20,374 nt of DNA from positions 1 to 20,374 of the forward strand of contig CAZGAV010000074.1 in the NCBI GenBank assembly GCA_964523575.1, in the 5' to 3' direction. Position numbers and translations under genes: made by a program. This document shows positions 1 to 7,924 of this stretch, in pieces; the stretch's first letter is position 1, and each line of letters begins with the position of its first letter. This stretch comes from DAOUTW01 sp964523575. Lineage in GTDB: Bacteria; Zixibacteria; MSB-5A5; GN15; JAAZOE01. A model generated the notes under the pieces. It was not told the DNA's origin. It made no database searches and worked only from the letters and a program-made list of their open reading frames with translations.

Positions 1-68
1 GCAAGGACGGCCAGAAGGTGCATCTCAAGCCTCAGCCGACCAAAGTCCCCGATCAAGGAGAAGTATAA
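1..68 (+). CDS. C-terminal tail of an unidentified protein (partial)
   Basis: Reading from base 3, an open frame runs 21 codons to a TAA at 66-68 and ends in residues TKVPDQGEV. The codons used (AAG GAC GGC CAG, CTC AAG, ACC AAA GTC CCC) look like those of the coding regions elsewhere in the window. The other two plus frames also stay open to nearby stops (the TAA at 67-69 and a TAG further on) but give arginine- and serine-rich peptides. The fragment is too short to identify. It would converge on the minus-strand gene that ends at 156. Confidence 0.3.
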   Translation, partial: KDGQKVHLKPQPTKVPDQGEV

Positions 69-137
69 TTAAACTCCCCCTCTAGTATTACCCGGACCAG
101 GATCTGAGCCACGTGGACCAAAAGAGGCTGCAAAAAT

Positions 138-173
138 CAATATGGACAAAATATGTTACTTAAGACCATATTG
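138..173 (-). terminator. Candidate terminator of the exported Ntn-hydrolase gene
   Basis: An 8-base inverted repeat (CAATATGG / CCATATTG) straddles the stop codon of the minus-strand gene. On the minus strand the distal arm is followed by ATTTTTG. The loop is long, about 20 bases, so this is weaker than a classical intrinsic terminator. Confidence 0.35.
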
Positions 174-1034
174 TGGCAGTTCAATCCAGGAAAAGCCCTC
201 TTGTGTAAGCAACCCTACCAAAATATCGCCCCCTGTTGTCGGTAATGTGTTTTTGGAATTTCCATAACTCCCATAAGATAGGCGGTCAATTAGAGTAGTA
301 ATTTTTACCAAATAGTACGCATACTCGACAGCATCCTGAATGGAGAAGCGCATCTCATTTACATTGGGTCCGGCAAATAGGAAAAGGGAGTCAAGGCGAT
401 TTTCTAGTCGTTTAATTTTCGGTTGCATTTCAATAGTATCGGTGATTGAATCAAGTTGCAACTCTTCCCTTACAATGCGTATAATTGTATCCTTTGACAA
501 TTCTGTTGGCGAAAATCCCCGCGTCAAGTAGCTAGCAACTCTATTCATACCAAAATAGCCGGTTGTGTATGCATTCGGAAATCTTTCATATAAGATACTA
601 TCTTTGGCCGGCCTTATGCCATACAATTTCAGGGTACCACTACTATCTACGCCGGCGATTGATATTAATAATGTGCCAAACTTGACATTCATAGATTTTA
701 AAAGATTACAATAGTCCAATAATATAGTATTAAAACTATCAACATAAATAATTGACTGCATGTCGATGTTGTAATGATACTTCAAGTCATTAATAAATGC
801 CCTAAAAGTCCTGCCATTTATAAGAGCCGTGCCCTGCATTTGAGACATAATTGTCTTGCATACAGGCACTATCTTCTCATAAGTGTCTGACGTGATAAGA
901 GATTCATTGATATCCGATATTCTACTATCCGAAGCAAAAACTATACATTCAGATGTTTTCACCATCACATCAATTGTTGCGTTGCAGAAGTTCCACAACG
1001 GTACTGTAAACAACAATGCCAGGAATATCTTCAT
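156..1034 (-). CDS. Exported proteasome-like Ntn-hydrolase family protein
   Basis: The 292-residue product starts with a clear Sec signal peptide: Lys2, a hydrophobic stretch to about residue 16, then C-N-A. Cleavage after Ala19 would leave Thr20 as the new N-terminus. Counting Thr20 as 1, Asp36 falls at 17 within a D-S-R motif, as in proteasome beta subunits. Lys54 in T-Y-E-K-I falls at 35, close to catalytic Lys33. A glycine-containing segment (GTALINGRTF) follows. Later stretches (LLISIAGVDSSGTLKLYGI, a YTTGYFG motif and TTGGDILVGLL near the C-terminus) resemble the proteasome core strands and the conserved late Gly-Gly turn. Proteasome-fold enzymes use an N-terminal Thr as nucleophile. 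Here signal peptidase, rather than autolysis, might expose it. The substrate is unknown. The gene is visibly AT-rich compared with its neighbours. Fold assignment is by motif reading only, and activity is inferred. Confidence 0.65.
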   Translation of the reverse strand: MKIFLALLFTVPLWNFCNATIDVMVKTSECIVFASDSRISDINESLITSDTYEKIVPVCKTIMSQMQGTALINGRTFRAFINDLKYHYNIDMQSIIYVDSFNTILLDYCNLLKSMNVKFGTLLISIAGVDSSGTLKLYGIRPAKDSILYERFPNAYTTGYFGMNRVASYLTRGFSPTELSKDTIIRIVREELQLDSITDTIEMQPKIKRLENRLDSLFLFAGPNVNEMRFSIQDAVEYAYYLVKITTLIDRLSYGSYGNSKNTLPTTGGDILVGLLTQEGFSWIELPQYGLK

Positions 1035-1079
1035 GATTACACCAGTCTTTTGAGATTTATTGTGCCTAAAACTAAAAGC

Positions 1080-1108
1080 AGTCTAAATATGTTGACAATT
1101 TTTGTCAA
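1080..1108 (-). promoter_or_regulatory. Sigma70-like promoter of the exported Ntn-hydrolase gene
   Basis: On the minus strand a perfect -35 TTGACA (1108-1103) is separated by 17 bases from TAGACT (1085-1080), a 4/6 match to the -10 consensus. The start codon at 1034 lies about 45 bases further on. The gene therefore need not be read from the upstream symporter gene. Confidence 0.55.
1092..1108. promoter_or_regulatory. Perfect palindrome over the -35 box (candidate operator)
   Basis: TTGACAA-TTT-TTGTCAA is a perfect 7-base inverted repeat with a 3-base spacer. One arm contains the minus-strand -35 hexamer and the other lies in the spacer of the same promoter. A protein dimer bound here would block RNA polymerase. 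The regulator is not identifiable from the window. Confidence 0.45.
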
Positions 1109-1139
1109 GCTCTATATTTGCGTTTATAGGGTCATTGTC

Positions 1140-1157
1140 GAAACCGTGAGCGGTTTC
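1140..1157 (-). terminator. Hairpin just after the AGCS symporter gene
   Basis: GAAACCG-TGAG-CGGTTTC is a perfect 7-bp stem with a 4-base loop, about 10 bases after the symporter stop on the minus strand. No T-tract follows (the next bases read GACAATG), so it may be a 3'-end stabiliser rather than a true intrinsic terminator. Confidence 0.35.
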
Positions 1158-1166
1158 CAGCTACTG

Positions 1167-2525
1167 CTACAAATTCATCCGCTTGAAATAGTCTTTAGTG
1201 GCGCGCATCACTTTCGGCGACAATAATAACGTGCTGATTAAGGTCGGGAGAGCCATCATGGCAAAAGCCGTGTCGAGGATATTGATGACCATGCCCTGCG
1301 ACCAGATGGCGGCAAAGAAAAGACTGAATATATAGACATAAACATAATAACTGCCGAATTTGTAACCGAATAAATACCGCGAACATTTGAGACTGTAATA
1401 CGAGTACGAAATCATGGTCGAAATCGAGAAGAGGACAATCGCCAGACTGAGGATATAAAGACCGAGTCCGGGAATACCGATCTCGAAGGCATTGACCGTC
1501 ATAACCACCGCCGCATCATCGGACAGACTGACGCCACCCAGCGAGGCGGGGCCGAGGCTGATCAGAATCACCAGCGCCGTCATGGTGCAGACAATATTGG
1601 TGTCGAGGAAAGGGCCGAGCATGGCAATCAAACCCTCGCGCACCGGCTCTTTGGTCTTGGCCGCACCGTGCGCCATGGGAGCAGTGCCGATTCCGGCCTC
1701 ATTGGAAAAAGCGGCTCGTTTGATGCCATTGACGATGACTTCGCGGAAGGCGACCGCCGCGCCGCCGCCCATAATCGCTTTGGCGCCGAAAGCCGAGGTG
1801 ACAATCAGTTTGAAAATGCCGGGCACGACTGAAATATGGGCGATGATAATATAGGAAGCGGCCACGGTGTAGAGCACGAACATGGCCGGGACGATGCGGC
1901 TGGTCACCTGACCGACGCGGACAATGCCGCCCAGAATGACTATGCCGACGACCACGGCGCAGACAACGCCGGTGATCCAATTATCGATACCCCAATGCTG
2001 ATCCAGTAATCCGGACAGCTGGTTGACCTGAAACATGGCCAGACAGCCGATCATGCCTGAAACGGCGAACAGCACCGCCAGCGGTTTGAAATATCGGCCG
2101 AGGCCGACTTCGATGAAGTACATCGGGCCGCCCTGATCGATGCCCCGTTCGTCCGGTTTGCGGTAGAGAACAGCCAGAGTGCAGGTGAAATATTTGGTGG
2201 ACATGCCGACTAAGCCCGCCACCCACATCCAGAATATCGCGCCCGGCCCGCCCAGGGAGACGGCGATGGCAACGCCGGCGATGTTGCCCATCCCGATAGT
2301 GGCCGACAGGGCCGAGGTCAGGGCCTGAAAATGATTGATTTCTCCGGGATCGTTGGGATCGTCGAGTTTGCCGCGAAGAATATCGACGGCATGGCGCAGA
2401 GCGCGGAAGGGAATGAAACGACCCGCCAGGGTGAAATAGACGCCGGCTCCGATGAGCAGAAAGACCATCGGCAGACCCCAGGCCAGATCGACGGCGTGAG
2501 CCCAGAAACTGTCAAAAAATTCCAA
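1167..2525 (-). CDS. AGCS-family sodium:alanine/glycine symporter
   Basis: A 452-residue inner-membrane protein with about ten hydrophobic segments, normal length for the alanine/glycine:cation symporter family, which imports small neutral amino acids with Na+. Family hallmarks visible are ALTSALSATIGMGNIAGVA followed by LGGPGAIFWMW (about residues 68-101), the GGPMYFIE segment, and FSNEAGIGTAPMAHGAAKT in the middle. The start is a TTG codon at 2525-2523, with GGAG 8 bases upstream on the minus strand. No nearby ATG gives a better family-like N-terminus. It is transcribed away from the SSS symporter gene and has its own promoter candidate at 2585-2613. The substrate (alanine, glycine or other) cannot be fixed from sequence alone. 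Confidence 0.92.
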   Translation of the reverse strand: MEFFDSFWAHAVDLAWGLPMVFLLIGAGVYFTLAGRFIPFRALRHAVDILRGKLDDPNDPGEINHFQALTSALSATIGMGNIAGVAIAVSLGGPGAIFWMWVAGLVGMSTKYFTCTLAVLYRKPDERGIDQGGPMYFIEVGLGRYFKPLAVLFAVSGMIGCLAMFQVNQLSGLLDQHWGIDNWITGVVCAVVVGIVILGGIVRVGQVTSRIVPAMFVLYTVAASYIIIAHISVVPGIFKLIVTSAFGAKAIMGGGAAVAFREVIVNGIKRAAFSNEAGIGTAPMAHGAAKTKEPVREGLIAMLGPFLDTNIVCTMTALVILISLGPASLGGVSLSDDAAVVMTVNAFEIGIPGLGLYILSLAIVLFSISTMISYSYYSLKCSRYLFGYKFGSYYVYVYIFSLFFAAIWSQGMVINILDTAFAMMALPTLISTLLLSPKVMRATKDYFKRMNL

Positions 2526-2570
2526 AGAATATTCTCCGGTTGCAAACGATCAGGTCATTGCCCGCCCGAT

Positions 2571-2581
2571 ACAATAATTGT
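2571..2581. promoter_or_regulatory. Short palindrome near the predicted AGCS transcription start
   Basis: ACAAT-A-ATTGT is an 11-base perfect palindrome just downstream of the minus-strand -10 box of the symporter promoter, roughly at +1. It could be an operator half-site pair. It is AT-rich and short, so chance is possible. Confidence 0.25.
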
Positions 2582-2584
2582 CCC

Positions 2585-2613
2585 AATATACATTCGCCTC
2601 AATCGGCCGCCAA
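2585..2613 (-). promoter_or_regulatory. Candidate promoter of the AGCS symporter gene
   Basis: On the minus strand TTGGCG (2613-2608, 4/6 to -35) is followed by a 17-base spacer and TATATT (2590-2585, 5/6 to -10). The predicted start near 2578 gives a leader of about 50 bases before the TTG start. Just upstream of the -35 lies an inverted repeat (AAAACCG 2618-2624 / CGGTTTT 2632-2638). I found no comparably good promoter for the divergent SSS gene in the rest of the 251-base gap. Confidence 0.45.
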
Positions 2614-2776
2614 TGAAAAAACCGGCGAAGGCGGTTTTGGCCTCTTATTTTAATTATTTGCGAGATGAGAAAGGGCTTGCTCTAAACCGGCCCGCTTCTT
2701 AGTTTGATGGCATTGCATGCGGGAATGTATTCAGGGACGTAACCAGACATTTGAAATTTAGGTTCACGGTGCCTCC

Positions 2777-4177
2777 ATGACTTATTTCTGGGTCATCATC
2801 GCCTATTTGATCGTCCTCATCGGCGTCGGCGCCTACCGAAGCAAAATGGTCCGCACCCAGGACGATTTTATGGTGGCCGGGCGCAAGCTGTCCACCCGGG
2901 TCCTGATCGGAACTTTGCTGGCGACCTGGATCGGTTCCGGCTCGATTATCGGCGGCGCCGGGCTGGCCTATGACCGAGGTCTGCCGGCCCTGTGGTTCGA
3001 TGCCGGAGTATGGGCGGCGCTTCTGGTTCTGTATTTCGTCGCCGGCCGGGCGCGATTTTTCGGCCAGTACACCGTGCCAGATATCCTCGAAGTTCGTTAT
3101 AACCAATGGGCCCGGGTATTGGGTACCGTGGTCACCGTCATCGCCTACACCGCCATCGTCAGTTATCAGTTTCGGGCCGGGGGGATGGTGCTCAATCTCA
3201 TTACCGGTATTTCCATCGATCAGGGAATTGTCATCACTGCTGTTTTTGTCATCGGCTACACCGTTCTGGCGGGTCTGATTTCGGTGGCCTATACCGACGT
3301 CGTCAATGGCGTCGTCATGGTCATCGGGCTGTTTGTCGCTTTGCCGTTTTTATTGAATGATTCCGGGGGCTGGAGCGGCGTCGTCAGCCGCCTGCCCGAA
3401 TCCCATTTCTCCCTCATGGGCGGTATGACGATCTGGAAAGCCCTGGGTTATTCACTCCCGACGATGTTGCTTCTGCTGGGCGAGTCCGGTATGTATCAAC
3501 GGTTCTTTTCGGCCGTTGACGAGCGAGCCGCCAAACGGGCCGTGGTCGGCTGGATTATCGGCACCATCATCGTCGAAACCCTGATCGTTATCCTGGCTGT
3601 CATCGGAAGCGCCTTATTTACCGGGATCAAATCGGAAATGGTTATTCTCTACGCCGTGCGTGAGGGTCTGCCAATCGTCATAGGTTGTCTGTTTCTGGCG
3701 GCCATCGTCGCCGTAATTGTCTCCACCGCCGATTCGTTCCTGCTGGTGCCTTCGACCAACCTCATGCGCGACATTTATCAGCGTTTCATCAATCCCGACC
3801 TGTCCCAGCAGAAAATGGTGCTCTATTCGCGGATAACGGTGGTGCTGTTGGGTGTGGTTGCCTTTGTCCAGGTGCGATTTTTCGAGAAAGTCCTCGAGAT
3901 GGCTATCTACGCCTACACCATGTATGGCGTCGGGATCACCCCGGCGGTTATGGCCGCTTTTTTCTGGAAACGGGCCACGGCCGCGGCGGGAGTCTGTTCC
4001 ATCGCCTCCGGCATGGTGACCACCATCGTCTGGGAGGTACTGCACCAGCCGTGGGACATGCCTACGGTCTATCCGGCCCTGGGGTTGTCTCTGTTTTGCC
4101 TGATTTTCATCAGCCTGGTTTCGCCCCGGCCGGACGAAAAACAATGGAAACCTTTCTTTGGACATAAATATGAGTGA
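2777..4177 (+). CDS. SSS-family sodium:solute symporter
   Basis: A 466-residue polytopic membrane protein of the sodium:solute symporter (LeuT-fold) family. Visible family features are the N-terminal Y-R-S-K plus DDFMVAGRKLS loop after the first helix (about residues 20-40), ATWIGSGSIIGGAG (about 49-62), AYTDVVNGVVMVIG (about 172-185) and S-T-A-D-S-F-L-L-V-P-S-T (about 316-327), which corresponds to the conserved sodium-site helix. The substrate is not predictable; the family includes proline, pantothenate, sugar and carboxylate carriers. The ATG at 2777 has only a weak ribosome-binding site, but the protein begins where SSS members usually do. The DUF885 lipoprotein gene follows after 57 bases, so co-transcription is likely. 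Confidence 0.9.
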   Translation: MTYFWVIIAYLIVLIGVGAYRSKMVRTQDDFMVAGRKLSTRVLIGTLLATWIGSGSIIGGAGLAYDRGLPALWFDAGVWAALLVLYFVAGRARFFGQYTVPDILEVRYNQWARVLGTVVTVIAYTAIVSYQFRAGGMVLNLITGISIDQGIVITAVFVIGYTVLAGLISVAYTDVVNGVVMVIGLFVALPFLLNDSGGWSGVVSRLPESHFSLMGGMTIWKALGYSLPTMLLLLGESGMYQRFFSAVDERAAKRAVVGWIIGTIIVETLIVILAVIGSALFTGIKSEMVILYAVREGLPIVIGCLFLAAIVAVIVSTADSFLLVPSTNLMRDIYQRFINPDLSQQKMVLYSRITVVLLGVVAFVQVRFFEKVLEMAIYAYTMYGVGITPAVMAAFFWKRATAAAGVCSIASGMVTTIVWEVLHQPWDMPTVYPALGLSLFCLIFISLVSPRPDEKQWKPFFGHKYE

Positions 4178-4234
4178 CGGACATCCTATGTGTCCCGGCA
4201 TCGTAAAATTCAACCGTCCTTTTCGGGAGGCTCT

Positions 4235-5965
4235 ATGCGACTGTTTATCACCCCTTTTACGATTGCCATCATGCTGACTATGATTTCGTGCACGGGAAAG
4301 ATGGATGAGAACACGAAGTTTGAGACTTTGACTACCGACTACATCGAGCGTATGCTCGAACTCAACCCCGAATATGCGACCGCTCTCGGCGATCATCGAT
4401 TCGACAACCGCATGAATGATTACAGCCTGCAGGGAATGCAGGATCAGATGGATTATCAAACGGCCTATCTCGATTCACTGGCGGCGGTCGATCTCGATTT
4501 GCTTAACCGGGAAAACCGGATCGATTATGACATCCTCGTCGATCACATAAAATCGAGGATATTTTCGCTCGATACGATCCGGAGTTTCGAATGGAATCCG
4601 CGCGTTTACAACGTCGGCGACGCCATCTATGGTCTGATGGCCCGCGATTTCGCGCCTATAAAGGATCGCCTCGAATGCGTCCGTGAACGATTGCGAGCGG
4701 TTCCCGATATTCTCGATCAGGCCCGAATAAACCTGAAAACTCCGCCCCGGATATTCACCGAAACGGCTATCTCACAGAACCGGGGAACGATCAGTCTGAT
4801 CAAGAATGATCTCAATCAGTTTATCGCACAGGCGCCCGGGTTCGAGGCGAAAATCAAACCGGTTCGCGATTCGGCGGTGGCGGCTTTGGAAGCCTACGGC
4901 CAATGGCTCGAGACTGATCTTCTGCCGCGTTCCAACGGCGATTTTCGTTTGGGATATGACAAATACCGGGCCAAGCTGAGATATTCACTTGATTCCGATC
5001 TGCCTCCGGAAGTGGTTCTAAAATCGGCCGAAACCGATCTGGCTGCCACGCGGGGGGCGATGTATGAAACGGCCCTGCCGCTCTATCGGGAATATTTCCC
5101 GGATCGGCCGACTCCGACAACCCATGCCGACAGCCTGAAGGTAATCAAGAAAGTTCTGGATCATCTGGCCGAGAATCGCCCCAACGCCGACAATATTGTG
5201 GACGTCATCAAGACCAGTCTGAAAGAATGCGACGACTTTGTCAAAACCAGCGGATTGGTGACTCATCCGGATGAACCGATCAAGATCATTGTCATGCCGG
5301 AGTATCAGAGAGGCGTCGCCATCGGATACTGCGATTCGCCGGGGCCGCTGGAGAAGAACGGCGAGACTTTCTACGCCATCTCGCCGCCACCGGCCGATTG
5401 GGACCGGACCCAGGTCGAATCCTATTTCAAAGAATACAATGACTATATGTTGCGCGACCTGTCGATGCACGAAGGGACGCCGGGTCATTACCTGCAGTTG
5501 GCCCATGCCAATAAACTCCAGGCGCCGACCATGGTGCGGACACTTTTCGGAAGCGGCACCTTCATCGAGGGCTGGGCCACTTATGCCGAGCAGGTCATGG
5601 TGGAGCAGGGCTTCGGCGGCCCCGAGGTCAAGATGCAACAGTTGAAGATGCGTCTGCGGATGATTCTCAACGCCATCATCGATCAGAAGATTCACACGCA
5701 GGGGATGAGTGAGGATGAGGCGATGGCGCTTCTCATGAATGAAGGGCTCCAGGAATACGGCGAAGCGGCCGGGAAATGGCGGCGGGCCTGCCTGACCTCG
5801 ACGCAGTTGTCTACCTATTATGTCGGCAATCTGGAAATCAATGACATCCGCAACGCTTATCGGGCCAAATACGGCGAAGACGCCGATTTGAAAACTTTTC
5901 ACGACCGGTTACTTTCTTTTGGATCACCGCCGCCCAAATACGTCAAAGAGTTGATGGAGTTATAA
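4235..5965 (+). CDS. DUF885-family lipoprotein, putative zinc metallopeptidase
   Basis: A 576-residue protein of the DUF885 family (Pfam PF05960), usual length about 550-620. The open frame extends back to 4190, but the ATG at 4235 is preferred: GGGAGG sits 4 bases upstream, and from here the protein begins with a lipoprotein signal (hydrophobic stretch ending M-I-S-Cys18), so export and lipid anchoring are likely. The conserved active-site-like signature H-E-G-T-P-G-H lies at about residues 412-418, with E-G-W-A-T-Y-A-E at about 445-452. These resemble gluzincin zinc ligands with an altered HExxH spacing. Family members are annotated as peptidases, but biochemical data are sparse. It sits between a sodium symporter and a secreted subtilase, consistent with peptide scavenging. 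Confidence 0.85.
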   Translation: MRLFITPFTIAIMLTMISCTGKMDENTKFETLTTDYIERMLELNPEYATALGDHRFDNRMNDYSLQGMQDQMDYQTAYLDSLAAVDLDLLNRENRIDYDILVDHIKSRIFSLDTIRSFEWNPRVYNVGDAIYGLMARDFAPIKDRLECVRERLRAVPDILDQARINLKTPPRIFTETAISQNRGTISLIKNDLNQFIAQAPGFEAKIKPVRDSAVAALEAYGQWLETDLLPRSNGDFRLGYDKYRAKLRYSLDSDLPPEVVLKSAETDLAATRGAMYETALPLYREYFPDRPTPTTHADSLKVIKKVLDHLAENRPNADNIVDVIKTSLKECDDFVKTSGLVTHPDEPIKIIVMPEYQRGVAIGYCDSPGPLEKNGETFYAISPPPADWDRTQVESYFKEYNDYMLRDLSMHEGTPGHYLQLAHANKLQAPTMVRTLFGSGTFIEGWATYAEQVMVEQGFGGPEVKMQQLKMRLRMILNAIIDQKIHTQGMSEDEAMALLMNEGLQEYGEAAGKWRRACLTSTQLSTYYVGNLEINDIRNAYRAKYGEDADLKTFHDRLLSFGSPPPKYVKELMEL

Positions 5966-6001
5966 TCGATTACGGGGCTTGCAGGAGGGGGGAAGACAAA
6001 A

Positions 6002-7921
6002 ATGTATTCACAACGTTTGGGGCCGGTGTTATTGTTGGCCGGGCTCGCTCTTGCGATAATGCTGGCATCACCCGCCAAAGCCGGCGATAAAATATCCAAA
6101 CCCTTGCACAAGATGATGCTGGAATCGGATGACAGCCGGCCGATTAAGGTCTGGGTATATTTGCGGGATAAGGATGCGGGGCCGAGTAATTTCGAGAAAG
6201 CGGCCTCCGGATTGACGCCGCGATCCCGGAAGAGGCGCGGCGGACGCCCGTTGGATTTCTGTGATCTTCCGGTTCGGTCGGAGTATATCGATGAGATCAG
6301 AAATTTGTCGGGCGGGCGAATTCTGGTATCGCGATGGCTCAATGCCGTGGCGATCAGCCTTACCGAAGATCAAATCCTGATACTGGCGTCAAAAGAATTT
6401 GTGAAAAGCATCGAGCCGGTGCGGCGCGCCACCCGTTCTCCGTTGCCCGAATCGCCGCCGCCGGCTTTCAAGCCGTCGATAGACAGTTCCGCCTATGGTT
6501 TTTCCTACCGACAGGACCATATGCTCGGAATCGATTCCCTGCACCGTCTTGACCTCACCGGCGCCGGCGTTCTGCTGGCTTTTCTCGATACCGGTTTCCT
6601 TACCACGCATCCGGCTTTCGACTCCATGAATATACTCGACGCCTGGAATTTCATCGATAATAATCCCAATGTCACCGACATCGCTTCCAATCAGACGAAT
6701 CACGGCACCGCCACTCTTTCGGTCTGCGGCGGATTCGAAGCGGGACAACTGATTGGCCCCGCTTATGGCGCCGATTACATACTGGCCAAAACCGAGATCG
6801 AAGGCGAGGAGATACAAATCGAGGAGGATTATTGGGTAGCGGCGGCGGAATGGGCCGATTCCCTCGGCGCCGATATCATCTCGACCTCCCTCGGCTACAA
6901 CGACTGGTACACCTACGCCGACATGGACGGCAACACCGCCGTAACAAGTATCGCCGCCGATATCGCCGCCTCGCGGGGGATACTGGTCGTGGTCTCGGCC
7001 GGTAACGAAGGCGACGATCCCTGGCATTATATCACCGCCCCGGCCGACGCCGATTCGGTCGTGGCTATCGGTGCCGTCGATATCAACAATGTCATTGTCG
7101 GTTTTTCATCCTATGGGCCAACTTATGACGGGCGCCTGAAACCGGAAGTCGTCGCCCTTGGGACGGGGGTCTGGTGCGCCCGGGACTTGGGCGGCTATTA
7201 TTACAAGCAGGGGACGTCGCTTTCGGCGCCCCAGATTTCCGGGGCGGCGGCACTGATTTTGGAAGCCCAGCCGTCATTGCGGGGCCGGCCGATGGCCGTG
7301 CGGCAACGCCTGATCGAATCGGCCGACCGTTATCTTCACCCCGATGAACATTATGGCAACGGTCTGCCCAATCCGGTCCTGGCCGCCGGATTCGGTCTTT
7401 TAATCCATCCGATGGCCATGATCAATATCCGGGCCGGAGTCGATACCACCGTGGATATTACCACTCTGGCGCCGCCCGAGGCGACGGTTGTTTACGACCC
7501 GCTCGATTTGCCGGTTAACTTCGATCTGTCCGACGGGGGAGACGGGACCGCTTCGCTTCACATGACCGGAGACGGCGATCAGGTTGGTCTGAGGCAGTAT
7601 TTTATAGCCGCCGAGGCCGGACCCTACGCCGATACCATCATTTTGGCCGTCAACACCATCGTTTCTCCTGAGGTAATCACCTACGGGCCCAACCCCTGCA
7701 CCGATTCCCTGAGGATTTTCGTTAATCAACAGTTCCCCGACGGTTACAAGATAGAGATTTTTTCCATCAGTGGCGAGATGGTTTACCGGGCATTCGGGCG
7801 GGAACAGGTTCTGACCTGGCCGGCCGTCAATGAGAGAGGGGAAAAAGTGGCTTCCGGGGTTTATATAATCCGCTTTTCTGCCGATGGTATAGAGCGAAAG
7901 GTAAAAATTTTAAAAATGTGA
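6002..7921 (+). CDS. Secreted subtilisin-family (S8) protease with C-terminal sorting domain
   Basis: A 639-residue preproprotein. A signal peptide covers about residues 1-27 (hydrophobic LLLAGLALAIMLA, cleavage near A-K-A). A prodomain-like region follows up to about 165. The S8 catalytic triad is visible: Asp196 in F-L-D-T-G, His234 in N-H-G-T and Ser406 in G-T-S-L-S-A-P, with oxyanion Asn335 in S-A-G-N-E-G. The C-terminus (about 560-639, Y-G-P-N-P-C through G-V-Y-I-I-R-F and K-V-K-I-L-K-M) matches the Por/T9SS-type or FlgD-like sorting module. That suggests delivery across the outer membrane and cell-surface attachment or release. The start has a strong AGGAGGGG ribosome-binding site. The sensor kinase gene begins 3 bases after the stop, so translation is probably coupled. 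Confidence 0.93.
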   Translation: MYSQRLGPVLLLAGLALAIMLASPAKAGDKISKPLHKMMLESDDSRPIKVWVYLRDKDAGPSNFEKAASGLTPRSRKRRGGRPLDFCDLPVRSEYIDEIRNLSGGRILVSRWLNAVAISLTEDQILILASKEFVKSIEPVRRATRSPLPESPPPAFKPSIDSSAYGFSYRQDHMLGIDSLHRLDLTGAGVLLAFLDTGFLTTHPAFDSMNILDAWNFIDNNPNVTDIASNQTNHGTATLSVCGGFEAGQLIGPAYGADYILAKTEIEGEEIQIEEDYWVAAAEWADSLGADIISTSLGYNDWYTYADMDGNTAVTSIAADIAASRGILVVVSAGNEGDDPWHYITAPADADSVVAIGAVDINNVIVGFSSYGPTYDGRLKPEVVALGTGVWCARDLGGYYYKQGTSLSAPQISGAAALILEAQPSLRGRPMAVRQRLIESADRYLHPDEHYGNGLPNPVLAAGFGLLIHPMAMINIRAGVDTTVDITTLAPPEATVVYDPLDLPVNFDLSDGGDGTASLHMTGDGDQVGLRQYFIAAEAGPYADTIILAVNTIVSPEVITYGPNPCTDSLRIFVNQQFPDGYKIEIFSISGEMVYRAFGREQVLTWPAVNERGEKVASGVYIIRFSADGIERKVKILKM

Positions 7922-7924
7922 TCT

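Noticed and set aside
207..1034. Lipoprotein reading of the exported hydrolase (Cys17)
   Set aside because: The residues before Cys17 are W-N-F, which is not a lipobox. Cleavage after C-N-A fits signal peptidase I instead.
2613..2702. 29-codon plus-strand open frame beginning M-K-K-P-A-K in the divergent symporter region
   Set aside because: There is no ribosome-binding site, and it overlaps an inverted repeat and the -35 box of the AGCS promoter.
4190..4234. Earlier start for the DUF885 protein
   Set aside because: It would bury the lipoprotein signal behind 15 residues, whereas the ATG at 4235 has a strong ribosome-binding site just upstream.
3614..4459. Minus-strand open frame of 281 codons across the SSS/DUF885 junction
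   Set aside because: It is antisense to two recognisable genes, and its His/Arg/Gln-rich composition is typical of a complement artefact.
5018..5902. Minus-strand open frame of 294 codons opposite the DUF885 gene
   Set aside because: It is a shadow of the DUF885 reading frame, with no ribosome-binding site and no family-like motifs.
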